Counted from the first letter of the stretch, positions 36,846-49,415 are shown. The stretch is 64,000 bases of DNA from Neckera pumila (GCA_963969595.1 OZ018408.1:3283823-3347822), one strand, 5' to 3'. The notes: generated by a model from the sequence alone, not told the origin. Numbers and translations are program-made.

Positions 36846-37031
36846 GTTCAAAGAATTGCCGAATCAACTAAGCAACTTTTGTTTTTGGTCAAAATCAATA
36901 CAACTGTAGTCATTGCTATTTTTGTCAAGAAATGCATTAGCCGTATCAACACACAAAATTGCATTATTTTCACAATCAATAGAAACCAGTTAATCCTACA
37001 TTAATTAGGGCCTCCTTTTCTTGTAGTGAAT

Positions 37032-37569
37032 ACAAAAATTTTCATCCATACCTAGTTGCAAAACAACAACAAACTAAGTGATGGGCAGTGAGGCTTGAAA
37101 TCAATGGTCATGGGTCCGTCCTTTAAGGATTAACAATGAGAAGATGGACAATGAGATTTCATAGACATGACCACCCTTTGTCCTTGTAAAGTAGGGTGCT
37201 CTATTAAGAACAACCCTGCTCTAGAAATGACTACAAACACAATGGTACGTTTTGCTTTCTTTTATGTACTAGCAATGGTGCACATTTTCAGAGGGTGCTC
37301 GCTTTTAGCTGATGGACCACCTCGTTTCAACTTCAAAAATTTGTAACTAATTCCACAAAGGTCCAAAAAATATGAAATGACTTGAATTTGATGCCAATTC
37401 TATTTTTTTTCCTACCAAAATTTACTTGAAACAATGTTTAACTTCCCTCCAAATGCAATCAACTCTTCAAAGGTCGCTATGTGGTATTAAACTCTCATAC
37501 AGTCTATATATGTGCAATACTTCTATTGTCACTACTACTGCATATGTAAGTTTCAGTAGTTATGTCCCA
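37032..37569. other. Nothing recognised
   Basis: Unique AT-rich sequence; a decayed CTTTAAGGATTAAC near 37122 may be a lone TTAA-family end. Confidence 0.35.
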
Positions 37570-38215
37570 GCAATGTAACTACACCTAAAACCGCACAATT
37601 CCTAAAATCGCACAGTGGATATTCTTGCCTAAAATGTACTCCCATTATTCATATGACTCTATGATTGTTTTTGGGTACACCTATTCTCAGCACTTTAAAA
37701 ATTTGTAGTTTATTCACACGGTGTCCAAACCATTAGAGGAAATTTCAAGCCTCTAGAGGGCTGCTCCACGGTCCTCCAAGGTACCCTGAAATTTTATTTT
37801 ATTTAGTTGAAAAACTCATTTTTCCCCTATTTCCGCCCTGCTGAAACTGCAGCAACAGTGGCGCAGGAACCAAAATTTACGACTAAAAAAGTAATTTTTT
37901 TATTTTTATTTTTATTTTTCAATCTTAAAAAAATATTTAAAAATAAAAATAAAAAATTGCGAAAGCTGACAGTCAGCTTGGAGTGACAGACCAAGCTTTT
38001 AATAGCTTGGTTTGTCACTCCGGAGCAGAGGGCTCAATTTTTTTTCTAATGTATGCATTCTAAGAGAATCTAGAATCCTGTTTTGACTACCAGGACCCCA
38101 CAATTTTTTTTTTAATATAATAGTGAAAAACATGCTGAATCATATTCAGGCTGAATTGCTTAACTGTGCGATTGATTTAAGGTCCGTTACCTTAGTGAAC
38201 TGAAAATTCAACCTG
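37570..38215. repeat. Dispersed repeat family C, copy 2, with nested CATTAG element
   Basis: Outside 37731-38051 it matches 8085-8135 and 8960-9180, including TCATATGACTCTATGAT, TGCATTCTAAGAGAATCTAG and CAATATAATAGTGAAAA-like blocks. Confidence 0.75.
37731..38051. mobile_element. CATTAG-family element, group I (321 bp), no target duplication
   Basis: Inserted in family C copy 2. Occupied site: GTGTCCAAAC, element, TATGCATTC. Unoccupied site at about 9027: GTGTCCAAAAAATGCATTC. The flanks rejoin with the same length, so nothing was duplicated. Confidence 0.85.
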
Positions 38216-39052
38216 TTGTTAGAACAGTGACGTTCGGTTGGTCGGATGTGCTCAACTCCATAACAAAGTTACAATCAAACAGAGTTGATCGGATGTGCTC
38301 AACTCCATTGTAATAACTTACAAAGTTACAATGAAATAGACTGATGAGACTTTCACTCCGTATAACTTATCTGCAATGACTGAATCAGTCTCTCTGTCAG
38401 TCCCTCGGCAGGCAGATCGACGGGGACGGAGTTGACAGTCTAAGTCTAAGTTAACTACAGGCAGTGACGGTGGGTTTCATCCTCCAACTGAATATGTAAC
38501 TTATACTAATTAAGTTCGATTTAATTATTTACTCATTTCCCTGCACTACCGAACTTACTTCCGGTGCTGTTAAGTGGGTGAAATAGTCATATCACGCTAT
38601 CAACTCAAAGGTGTACAGTAAGTAATCAAAGTTGCATTTCCTGGCACCACCGGCCTGCGCGTACAACAGTAACAATAAGATTAGACAGTCGACGGAACTC
38701 ACGGAAGAGCACTGAGGCGGGACTTCACAGCACTCGATCGGTGCTCAAGTTCAAACTTAAACGGTCTTGCTCGGAGACTCAGACGTGAGACGTCTTGATC
38801 GGAGTTGATATCGATAAATGTTGCCTGGATAGGCGTACAATAGCCAGGCTCCGTAACCGACTTCGTTGAAATTGGGCCAGGATTTTTTGGGGAGTTTATG
38901 CATTATAAGGTGGTGGGTACACTCAAAACCGCCACATATTGGTACTGTGCCTGGTTACTATTATTAGGCTGGTCAGATTTTCATATTGTCTTGCTGGCAA
39001 GTGAAAGGCGCACCAAAGAACACAGCATTTGGATATTGTATGCAAAAGTTAT
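38216..39052. other. GC-richer unique island with one tandem duplication
   Basis: TCGGATGTGCTCAACTCCAT and CAAAGTTACAAT occur twice (38244-38342). No protein or RNA recognised. Confidence 0.45.
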
Positions 39053-39951
39053 TAACCCCTAAAGGACCAAGGCCTATTTTCTGTCAAAAAACACTCAAAA
39101 CTGTCATTTCTATAGCAAAGAGTAAAAAAATTTGAAAATTGTATTTTTTGCACATCTAACCATAAGATCTTACACCTAACTAGTATAGGAATGTGTGGAA
39201 AAAATTTCAGAATTTTTGACCGCATAGATTGCAAGATATCTACGTTTAAAGTGAAAAAAACAAGTTTTTTAGCACATTGTGGGACTAGATTTTATGACTT
39301 TGGACATTTTTAACTTAAATTTTTTGCACTACAGAGTTTTGAGCTTTTAATTTTTATAGTAGAAAATTGAGTTGAAAATCTACGAAAAAATCCAAAAAAA
39401 CATAATTTTCATTAGTAAAAAAACTGTTAAATAGAAGTAGGTATGATATAGAAGGAAAATCTAAAATAGTAATCTCTTTTACATGGAATTAAAAAGCACT
39501 AATCCCAATGGTGAGATTGTTTTAGCAAAAAAACTAAACCTTGTGAAACTTTTTTTTTTGAAAAATTGTTAAAATTGCATTCAAAAATGAATCCTAAAAG
39601 TTCTTTTTTTTTAGAAAGATGCTCTAAGTGCCCCAAAACCAAGATTGTCCATAACTTCCTCATAAAAAATCCAAATGGAATGAATCAAAGCTTTACAGAT
39701 ATACAAAAATATAATCTATAAGAAAAAAAACTAAAAACTAAAAACTAAAAATTGCAAATTCTTTTTGCTTCCCCTTGTCCCCTGTTTTGAGGTTATTTGG
39801 GCATAATTTTTTTTCTTGGGCACCGATTGAAAAAAAAACTATATTCCCACAAACCTTAGCAGTTTTTCTATCTTAAAAAAAATTTAGCCCATAGATACCT
39901 GTCCAAAATTCCATTTGTCTCCCGAAGGGACAATGGTCCTTCAGAAGTTAA
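39053..39951 (-). mobile_element. TTAA-family TIR element, full length (899 bp)
   Basis: Ends TTAACCCCTAAAGGACCA and GGTCCTTCAGAAGTTAA. Confidence 0.85.
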
Positions 39952-40662
39952 AGAACAAAGTTTGGTTCTAAAAGCGTTTCTTCCACATAGGTACAAAATT
40001 GATTTTGGAGATGTACAGAGAGTATAGATGGCGGTTTAAGGTCAGTGGTACATTTGAGTGTGCCTACCTTAGTCCTAGATTGCACCAAAAAAGAATAATT
40101 TGGCAACAAACCATGATGTTAAAATTGGTGACAAACCATGAAGTTTTTCACCTAAAAACTTCAAATTAAAAAAAATTGTGGATGAAATTGCTAGATTGTG
40201 GATGAAAACATAATTATGGACATGTGATATATGCTAATGTGATATTTTCTATCCAATAAGCGGAGGAATGTTGAAATTTGAAGCACCACTATAACATTGT
40301 ATATTGCCACTTTGGCACTTCATAAAAATGAAATAAAAAAGCCTTTGGGATTTTTGACAATTTATGCGGAGTTGGGGTGGCTTTTCACTCTTTGTGGTTT
40401 TTGTCCTTTGAATCAAGCTTTCCTTTCCTCTCTTAAAAGAAATAATGTTTGAAAGCGGGGTGCTCGTAACATCCAGTAGGCGACAACAATGTTGTCCTCT
40501 CCCAAATAGAATGATGTGGAATATTCCACATCATTTCACCCCCCATCAGTAGCTATGGGTCACATGACAAGAGGCCTTGAGAATGGTGAGAGGTTTACAA
40601 AAAGTTTTCAATAAAAAAAGCAGTCATTAAAAATAATTAAATAATTAAAAAAAAAAACCGGC
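39952..40662. other. Nothing recognised apart from a small palindrome
   Basis: ATGATGTGGAATATTCCACA at about 40511 is palindromic for most of its length and resembles the hairpin at 30560. Confidence 0.4.
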
Positions 40663-40735
40663 TTAACCCCTAATTAAAGCTCCTTGACTATATTTTTCCA
40701 AAATGCACAAAACTGCCACTTCTAATACAAGTACC

Positions 40736-41043
40736 CATTAGATGAGATTCGGGGGTCTTGGAGGGCTCCAAGTTCCCCTGTTGTCTGCTGCGTTCTCAGA
40801 CTGCGAGAACGCAGCAGCAGCAACTGGCTGACATGGTCGAGCAATTGCCACGTTATTTTTATTTTTTATTTTTTTATTTTTTTATTTTTGCTTAAAATGA
40901 TATTTTGATAAAAAAAATATATATTTTTTTATTTTTTTTGAAAAAAAAAATTCTAACACACCCGTACCGACGTTCATTGAATCTGGGCAGATCATGGAAT
41001 AGGCCTGAAACGGCCCTCTAAGCCCCCCAAATATCATCTAATG
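40736..41043. mobile_element. CATTAG-family element, group II (308 bp)
   Basis: CATTAGATGAGATTCGGGGG faces CCCCCCAAATATCATCTAATG minus its first base. Host ACAAGTACC + CAAATAC matches the unoccupied GCAAGTACCCAAT seen (complemented) near 7010, so no duplication. Confidence 0.8.
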
Positions 41044-41517
41044 CAAATACTAGAATAGAAACAGTTTTGGATACATGTCATCATAGGATCTTGTAGTACG
41101 TTGGTTTAAAAAGATGTGGAGAATTTTTAGAAACTTCCACCATGTGGATTGCAAGATATTAGCATTTGAATTGACAAAAATTCTTTATTTTTGGCCTTGC
41201 AAAAAATAGGGCAACTACACTTCACAAGGTCACATTTGTGTGAAAAAATTTCCAAAATAGCGATTACTCTTTGGATTCATTCTTCAAGGCAAGTTAGCTT
41301 CATGCTTGTAAAATTTTGGATCATTTGGAATTGTACTACATATTAGAAAAAAATAGTAAGCAGAAAGAAGTTAAGAATGATTCAAAACACTAAATAACTA
41401 AGAATTTAATTATGGAATTGAAAAATGCCAATCCCAATGGTTGTAATGTTGTATAAACAATCCACATTTAGTGTTTTTATTTTTTGAATGTAGATTGAAA
41501 AAACATTTAAAATTGAG

Positions 41518-42429
41518 TTAATTCCTAAAGGACCGAGGAGCCCACTTTGGGCTTTTTGAAAACCTAGGCAGGCTCTTTTGATTTCACAATTTGAATTTTT
41601 TGCATGAAATTTTTAGGATAGATGCTACTCATCATAAATAGACATGTGAGGCTTTGCTTCATGTCATTTTGATAAGTATTATAAAAGTTAGAAGGATTTT
41701 TGGATTTCAATTTCAAACCAAGCAGCAAAAAAAATACTATAAATAAATATTAATTATTTTTTTGGAATTTATTGATTAATGCCTACTCCAAAAATTTGAA
41801 CCATTCAAATCCAAATAATGAAGCGAAAGTTATGAGCAGTTTTGTTTTGCGGACAATGAAGGTAGAAAAAACATATAAAGTCATCTTCTTGCTCTCAATT
41901 TTGAAATTTTTCAAATAAAAATAGAAACAAACAATAATAATTATATACTACAACATTTGAACCATTGGAATTAAGAATTTTTAATTTCTTGTAAAATTTA
42001 TGAGCAAAGTCGTTTTTTCTTTCATTATGTACTACCTTGTATTTTACAAAAAAATTTAAAAGATGAATATGAAATTTTAATTGGTTTAAATTTTTGTCAT
42101 ATGTTTTCAATCCATTTTCCAATATATAGACTAAAATGCACAAATTACAAGGCATACTGTTTTTTTTCTAAAAATGCTGAAAGACAAAATTTCACCTTTT
42201 GGAAGAGCTAGGAAAGCCTACAAACTAAAGTCTATGCACATTGAACTTGCAATCACTGGGGATTGTAGCTCAAAATTTTTTGGAAAATGTACTCGAAGAA
42301 GTCAACTAAAAGATTTTACAATTGGATTTAAAAAAAAATAATTACTGATGAAGACTTTGACCTTGCTTTAGACATGAGTATTTTGAAGCAATTTTGGGCC
42401 ACTAAATATGATGGTCCTATAGGGATTAA
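41518..42429. mobile_element. TTAA-flanked TIR element nested in a TTAA element (target duplication demonstrable)
   Basis: TTAATTCCTAAAGGACC faces GGTCCTATAGGGATTAA. The host reads AAATTGAG + TTAA before it and TTAA + ATAAAGGACTT after; related unoccupied sites at 31239 and 12637 have one TTAA. Internal sequence differs from subfamilies A and B, so it is a third subfamily. Confidence 0.85.
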
Positions 42430-42820
42430 ATAAAGGACTTACAAAGTTTATTTTTGAATAGAGAATTTATAATTGTTGACAAACTAGAACTCCTCAAAAT
42501 TTTCATCTCATTAATCAATTGTAAATGATTAAAAGCTTTCCACGTATATATGAATCTCAAAAACCGATTTCAAATTTTTGTTTTTAGAAAGTGAATATTT
42601 TATCTGTCCAAACTCCCTTGTTTAGAAAAAAAATTATACATCATACAATAAACTTTTAACAATGTAATCAAAAGTTATGAAAACTATTGGGCCTTGAAAA
42701 ATACCTTGTATATATGTTGTGTTAAAATTCAAAATAAATAAATAAATATTCCATTTGTAGTGAGCTGACAAAAATTGGTATGTTGCCAAAAAAAACGTAG
42801 GTTGGTCCTTTAAGGGTTAA

Positions 42821-43640
42821 AATGCAATAATAAAAAGCAGTCAATAAAAATACATTAAACTATGAAATAATCAATAGCATAAATGATTAGCAATAAGTAT
42901 TTTTGGATGAACTTTGTGTAGAGGACTTCAAAATACCAATAGTGAAGGTCATTGAATGGTATGCCCCCAAAGCTTAATTTCAAGCATTGATTAATATTTT
43001 TGAAAGCTAGTTTTCTTGGAAAGATAAATGGAAGTTGCATCTAATCCATTTAAGGAAATTGGGACTCTAGTGGAGTGCATTATTCTTATAGAAGTTGAAA
43101 TTGCATGATACTCCTAATGTGTCATCACTTTCAAATATTTGCACATCAGGACATTGGAAAATGAAAAATTCAATATCCATCATTTTGTTGTAGGACACTA
43201 TTAGAAGACAAGATGATCTAAGCAACGTTTAGTTCTTAATTTAGGCATTAGAAAAAAAATATATAATTTGATTCAAAAGTATATTGTGGTATTAAATGCA
43301 TTTATATTCTATTTTAGATTCTTTAGGTGACACTTTGATATGTGATGAAATATGTGCAAATATTAACAAGCATGTCTAAAGTTTAATTCTATTGAATTTA
43401 GATGGTAGGTTTGGCAAAAAGAAGCCCTAAAATTTAGTTGGCTAGGTTTTGGAAATTATAGATATAAAATGTTGGAAAATAAAGATATTCTTCTTAGGAA
43501 AAAGTCGCATATAATTTGGTGAATAGCATATGAATTCATTATTTTGGAAACTGTGGAAATTTGAACTCATGGCCTTTACAATAGGTTCTAAACTTTCGTC
43601 TTTGATTAGTTACCCATATCAAATTGCCCCTTCCAACCTC
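42821..43640. other. AT-rich sequence, nothing recognised
   Basis: No supported gene or repeat. Confidence 0.45.
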
Positions 43641-44564
43641 TTAACCCCTAAAGGCCCAATGCCTTTTTTCTGCCAAAACATATCCAAAACTGTCATTTTT
43701 TTTAGCAAAAAGTGAAAAAAAATTAAAAGTGTTTATTTTGCACATCTAACCATAGGATCTTATACCTAACTAGTATGAAAATGTGTGGAAAAAACTTCAG
43801 AATTTTTGACCGCACGGATTGCAAGATATCTACGTTTAAAGTGAAATAAATAAAATTTTCAGCACATTGTGGGATTGGATTTTTTGATTTTGAACATTTT
43901 TAATTTGAAATTTTTACACAACAGAGTTTTGAGCTTTAAATGTTTATAGTGGAGAATTGAATTGACAATCTACCCAAAAAAAAATTTCAAAAAAACTTAA
44001 TTTTCATTATTGAAAAAATTGTGAAGTAGAAGTAGGTAAAAGATAGAAGGAAAATCTAAAATATTCGTATATTTTAGATGGAATTAAAATGCACAAATAC
44101 CACTGGTCAGATTGTTTTAGCAAGTGAACTTAACCATGCAGAAAAGAAAAATTTGAAAAATTTGAAAAATTGCATTCAGAAATGAATCCTACAAGTTGTT
44201 GTTTTCAAAAAGATGCTCTAATTGCCCAAAAAACAAGAATGTCCATAAGTTTCTCATAACAAATCCAAATGAAATGAATCAAAGCTCTTTAGATAGACAA
44301 AAATATAATCTATGAGAAAAAAAATACTCAAAAAAAAAAAAGGGCAAATTGTTTTTGCTACCTGCTATCCCTTGTTTTGAGCTTATTTGGTCATAACTTT
44401 TGCTCCTAGGCACCGATTGTGAAAAGAATTATATTCCCATGAAGCTAATTAGTTTTTCTACCTCCTAAAAAAGTTTCAAAAAATCAGGAGAAAATTTTAG
44501 CCTGTAGGTACTTGCCTAAAAACGCAATTGTCCCCCAAAGGGACAATGGGCTTTGAGGGTTTAA
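43641..44564 (-). mobile_element. TTAA-family TIR element, full length (924 bp)
   Basis: Ends TTAACCCCTAAAGGCCCA and GGGCTTTGAGGGTTTAA. Confidence 0.85.
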
Positions 44565-44779
44565 TAATCTTTTGTAGAGGATATGGATACACATTTTATG
44601 TATGCAAAATTAGTAGTTAAATAAGCACTAAGTATTGAATAATTTTTAGTAATTATAATCTTTATAGCCACAAAGACATTATTCCAGGGCAAATGGCATT
44701 CAAATTGACAATCAAATTTGATCCTTAATATAAGAAATTAATTTGAATTTGATACTTATTCTTCCAAATTCAATTTCAT

Positions 44780-45117
44780 CATTTAAGAAAATTTATGGCC
44801 TCCAGAGGGCTATTCTACAGCCCTCCAAGATACCCTGAAATTTGTTTTTTTTAAAACTGAAAAATCATTTCCCCCCTATTCCCGCCTACCTGAAATTGTA
44901 GTGGCAGTGGTACAGGAACCAAGTTTTAAGAGTTTACAATTTGGTTTTAATTAAACAAATAAATAAAATAAAATAAAATCACAAAATCTGACTGTTTTAG
45001 CAAGATTTAGCTTGGTTCACTGTTCACTATGGCACTTATAATGAGTGATAGACCAAGATTTGAAACAACTTGGTTTGCCAGGAGCAGGCCTTTGAAAGGC
45101 TGAAATTTTCTGCAATA
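44780..45117. mobile_element. CATTAG-family element, group I, decayed ends
   Basis: Colinear with 35392 and 37731 (GCCCTCCAAGATACCCTGAA, CCCCCTATTCCCGCC, AGACCAAG.TTTGAAA blocks). Termini have drifted to CATTTAAG and CTGCAATA. Confidence 0.65.
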
Positions 45118-46477
45118 TATTTTTGAAGATTGTATGCTGCTTTTTCTCCCCTAACGTTTTTAGCCATAACTTAGAGTATGATCCCAAAATATGCAACAAA
45201 TTGTAACATTCAAAATTCTATACTTCAAAATTTTAATAATCTAAACAAAACTTTGTACTTCAAAATTAATATTTTAATTTTTAATTTTTGATAATACATT
45301 TACATGCTTTAATCTAGCTACAATATGAGCACCCATTGTTGTCACTTATTGCAATTACTTAACCTCTAAAAGATAATATCATGAATTTAACTTAGGATCC
45401 AATTTTTTGAATTTTTTATTTGGATTTATATGTTTGTCTTGTCTATTAAAATATGAAATAACATTAGGTTTTGCCTTCCTAGATGTTTGAAAGAGACTTT
45501 GTAGTTAATCCAAAGATTGGGATTGGTTAAGGAGACGTAGAAGACAATTTTGTTCACTACATGCGTCCCCTTTTCAAGGATCCAAAAGGGACCCCAACCT
45601 CATTGGTAAACAATGTTAAAGTTTAATAATCCATTGCAATCAGAATCAAAGGTTTGCCCTCATGCCATTGTTGAAAGTTTTTAGTTTTTAATTTACAAAA
45701 AGGCAAGCGTAAAAAACAAGGAGAGCAATTGAAATTACGTTTTTTAAACCAAGTATGAATATGTTATGAATTCTTGAAGTTTCCTACCCAAATGAATCTC
45801 TACTGAAACCCCAAACCAACAAAAATTGTATCCATAATGCTTATCTTACTCACCTAAAGCAGTCACAATATTTTCTAATGTGGGAGGCTAAGAAAATCAT
45901 TTTCTACAATGAATTTACACTAAAAAGTTGAAGGGTCCTACTGAGGCCTCTATTATTGTCACTTAAAACATTAATTGTAGCCAAATCTCATTTATTGAAC
46001 CCCCCCATAATGGAGTAATTTTTTAGGTGTCTACTATAAGTCTTGTGACCACAATGGGTTGTTCTACATTATGTTGGAGAAAGTGGTCTTCAAGAGCATC
46101 ATAGGGTAGTAAAAAACCATTTAGGCCTAATGTAGAGAGATTTTGTTTCTTCCCATAATTTTTTTTCATAATTAAGAATATATGATTAAGAATTTTATTT
46201 GACTATTTGGATTACAAGAAAGTGGAAAAGTGAGCCCCAATATGTTGTGTGAAAAGTGTCTACTATATTGTTAGTTTTTTGGATGTCAAGATTTTTGCAA
46301 AATTATTGGCATAGGTTATGATCATTGAATTTCCCTCCAATATAGCATACAAGTAACTAATTGAAAGAAGTATGTAATTTCATGAATTCTTAAGTTCTCA
46401 CAATGAAAAAAAAGCTCTCTTAGGATGGTCAAAGTTAGTTGATTTTGCCAGATAAGCCCCCTAAACTTTACTCAATT
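45118..46477. other. AT-rich sequence, nothing recognised
   Basis: No supported gene or repeat. CTTAACCTCTAAAAG near 45357 might be a lone TTAA-family end. Confidence 0.4.
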
Positions 46478-47708
46478 TTAACCCCTAAAGTCCTATTATT
46501 CCCTCGAAGGACCTATTGGATTTTGGGCAGGTTCCTTTATCCTCAATTTTCTATGACTTTTTTTGAAAATTTCTCATAAGATTAAAAAAAAAATGATTAG
46601 CTATGTGGGAATAAAAAATTTATTTCAATTGGTGACTGGGAGCAAAATTTATACCACAAAAAGCCTAGAACTAAACTCAACGGGTAGCACAAAAAGAAAA
46701 TGGAAAAGTCAAAACAAATTTTAAATTTTTTTTTCCTAAAATATTATGTTTTTGTCTACATGTGAAGCTTTGATTCATTCTATTTGGACTAATAATGAGA
46801 AAGTTATGGACAATCTTGTTTTTTGGGCAATTAGAACATCTTCTTGAGAAAATACCTTGTAGGATTCATTTCTAAACGCAATTTTCATTATTTTTCAAAA
46901 AAGTTTGCTTGACAAGGTTGTATTTGCTTGCATTAGATGTTATTTGGGGTAATAAAGGGCTGATTCAGGCCCGTTCTCCAATCTGTTCCTGATGCAGGGA
47001 AGGAACGTTGAGCTGCTGTAAGAACCCTAATTACCAAAAAGTAAAAATAAAAAATAATTTTTTTTTGCTTCTAAAATATTATAAAAAGTTAAAATAAAAT
47101 AAAAATAATAATAATAAATAATAATTAAAAGTGATATGGTCAAACTTTGGCCACGTCACACTGCTACGCAACGCATTCCTTGCAGTCGAGACCTTGCAGT
47201 CCTTTGGGAGGGCCAAATCCCCTCTACTGCTAAAACAATCTCACCATTGGAATTATTGTGTTTCAATCCCATTTTGGAGCTATTAACGATTTAGTGTTTT
47301 TTTCAATCTTGGATCTATTTCTACTTAACAATTTTTTGAAGAATTAAGATCAAATGTGTGTTTTTTGAAAAAGAATTCCAAGAGTTTTAAATCAATTCTT
47401 CAACATAAATTTTTTAAATTCAAAGTCTATAGTGCAAAAAAATTCCACAAATGGCAGTCAAAGTCATCTGAAACTGCAGGTCAATGTTCAAATAAACTTT
47501 CTTTTTCAACTTTGAATGCTAATATCTTCCAATCTATATGGTCAAACTCCATGAAATTTATACCACATGATTTTAGACAAGTGAAGTACAAGATACTATA
47601 GTTAGAGTCAAAATAATTTTTTTTTTTGTGTTCTTAGGTGAACGCAGCCAAAATGGCAGTTTTGAGTGGTTTTTGACAGAAAAATGGCCTTGGAACTTTA
47701 GGGGTTAA
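46478..47708 (+). mobile_element. TTAA-family TIR element with nested CATTAG element
   Basis: Ends TTAACCCCTAAAGTCCTA and TTGGAACTTTAGGGGTTAA. Removing 46931-47229 leaves about 930 bp. Confidence 0.85.
46931..47229. mobile_element. CATTAG-family element, group II (299 bp), no target duplication
   Basis: Starts CATTAGATGTTATTTGGGG, ends AAATCCCCTCTACTG. Host TATTTGCTTG + CTAAAACAATC rebuilds the sister sequence TTTGCTTGC.AGAACAATC with no base gained. Confidence 0.8.
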
Positions 47709-48467
47709 AACACTATATTCTTTCAATTTGTATCATTGAGGTGGTTAAAATTTTCATTCCGTGTAGGGAGGGTAGAATACTTCAAGATTATATAATAGAA
47801 TTTGTGAAATAAATATTCTGTTTTCAAGTTTGGTCTAAGAAATTAGAATTGGCAATTTCAGAGTGTTTTGGGCAAAGCGCAGTGAAAAAACTTAACGGAA
47901 TTTGGATAAAAGAACAATGAGGGTTTGGAAGTGAAAAAGAAGGTCGCATAAAATGAAAATTGCATCACTTTGGCAAAAAAGTTGTGAGATATTCACTTTC
48001 AAAGTTCATTTGTATAAATAATCAATAATTGAAAGTAGGGTCGCATTTAGTCTTATAATAAATCATACTAAAGTAAACAACATTATAAATATCAGTAGAT
48101 ATGATAGTTATTGTAGTTGATTGCAAAAAAAACTTGCTGATTTGGTTGTGTTTTACAATGGATTATTTTTGGAGTCCTAGAAAATTAGAAACACAATTCT
48201 AAAACAATTTTTAAAACATGGCCAATGGATACGCCTTTAAGAAGATTATACTTTAGGAAAATAGAACATGAAATAATGATCTAAATAGGAAAACAAAAAA
48301 AGAGAAAAATCTCAAGAAAGTAGGTATTTTTATATTTTAATTTGAAAAAAATAGAAAGATAATTTTCTAAAATAAATTAAAGTATTTCTTTTGTAATAAT
48401 TCTATAGAGATGGCCATTCACAAAAAGAAACACTATTTCGTTTTCCATATAACTAAAAATAAAAAGA
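47709..48467. other. AT-rich sequence, nothing recognised
   Basis: No supported gene or repeat. Confidence 0.45.
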
Positions 48468-48770
48468 CATTAAAAGAGATTTGAGGCCTCCAAGAGCCTG
48501 CAAGTTATCCTGCGCACCTGAAACGTTCCCACGCTGTAGAACGCAGGAAAGTTGCTGCGTTGATGTGGTCGAGAGAGTGTCATGTCATTTTCCCAAAAAA
48601 AAAAAAAAAAAAAAAACTGCTTGAAATGATATTTGGGAGAGAATTTTATTTTATTTTTTTTTTTTTTTGAAAAAAAATTTTTGACAGCCCGTACCGACTG
48701 TTTTCAGATCTGGCCAGATTGGAGAATGGGCTTGAAACGGCCCTCCAATGCCCTCAAATCTCTTCTAATG
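48468..48770. mobile_element. CATTAG-family element, group II (303 bp)
   Basis: CATTAAAAGAGATTTGAGGC faces CCTCAAATCTCTTCTAATG. Flanks AAAGA and CCTTT show no duplication. Central A and T homopolymer runs. Confidence 0.8.
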
Positions 48771-49193
48771 CCTTTCAACACCAAATTTGTTTTTGAATGC
48801 AAGAAATAATACTAAAATCTTCCAAATTGGGGCTATTTTCATATCATAAATTGTTTTGAAAAATGATTAAAAAAATTAGATAGGATGTATAATAGTCATG
48901 AAGAATTTACCTATGAATCTTGAGTCATTTGAAACCATAATGCTAATGTTATGACCAAAAACTAAATTAGCATGCAATGTATGACTCAAAATAGTACAAG
49001 TATTTTATTGCAATTACCTGTGTGCCTTCTTTGTACAATCCACATTCATGATATTTTTCAAGATATTGATATTCAAATAGTATTGATAATGGATGCACAT
49101 ACCGTACTAAGATAAATCATCCCATTATGTTCACTCTAAGAACAATCAAGCTACTATAGCCAAGTTAAGAACCTAAATGTTTTTTCTTATCGT

Positions 49194-49415
49194 CACTACA
49201 AGATAAAGGAATGTTTTAAGTGAGTTTTAAGTATAGTCCTAGATATAAGATTATAAGTAATGACCTTTAAGGAGATTTTCAATAAAAATTTACTAAAAAT
49301 ACATGTGTTTCTAGTAAGTATTAATTGAAAATCTTCAAAAAGGTCATTACTTATAATCTTATATCTAGGATTGTAATTAAAAACTCACTTAAAACACCCC
49401 TTTCTTTTGTAGTGC
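49194..49415. mobile_element. 222-bp CACTA-type mini-element with CGT target duplication
   Basis: Almost wholly palindromic: CACTACAAGATAAAGGAATG faces CTTTCTTTTGTAGTG. CGT stands at 49191-49193 and 49416-49418. Arms of about 100 bases pair through TCCTAGATATAAGATTATAA. Confidence 0.85.

Larger units (their letters stand above)
34010..37028. mobile_element. CACTA-type element (3.0 kb, non-autonomous) with three nested elements
   Basis: Starts CACTACAAGAAAA and ends TTTTCTTGTAGTG, the canonical CACTA (En/Spm) termini, with the 3-bp duplication AAT at 34007-34009 and 37029-37031. Inside lie a TTAA element (34457-35384), a CATTAG element (35392-35720) and a foldback (36475-36845); with these removed under 1.5 kb remains. 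No transposase is recognisable. Confidence 0.85.
40663..42820 (-). mobile_element. TTAA-family subfamily B element carrying two insertions
   Basis: Left TTAACCCCTAATTAAAG, right GGTCCTTTAAGGGTTAA. Removing 40736-41043 (CATTAG element) and 41518-42429 (TTAA element) leaves about 0.94 kb colinear with 30703-31635. Confidence 0.85.

Noticed and set aside
34010..37028. A gene inside the CACTA element
   Set aside because: All open frames are under about 100 codons and most of the interior is nested non-coding repeats.
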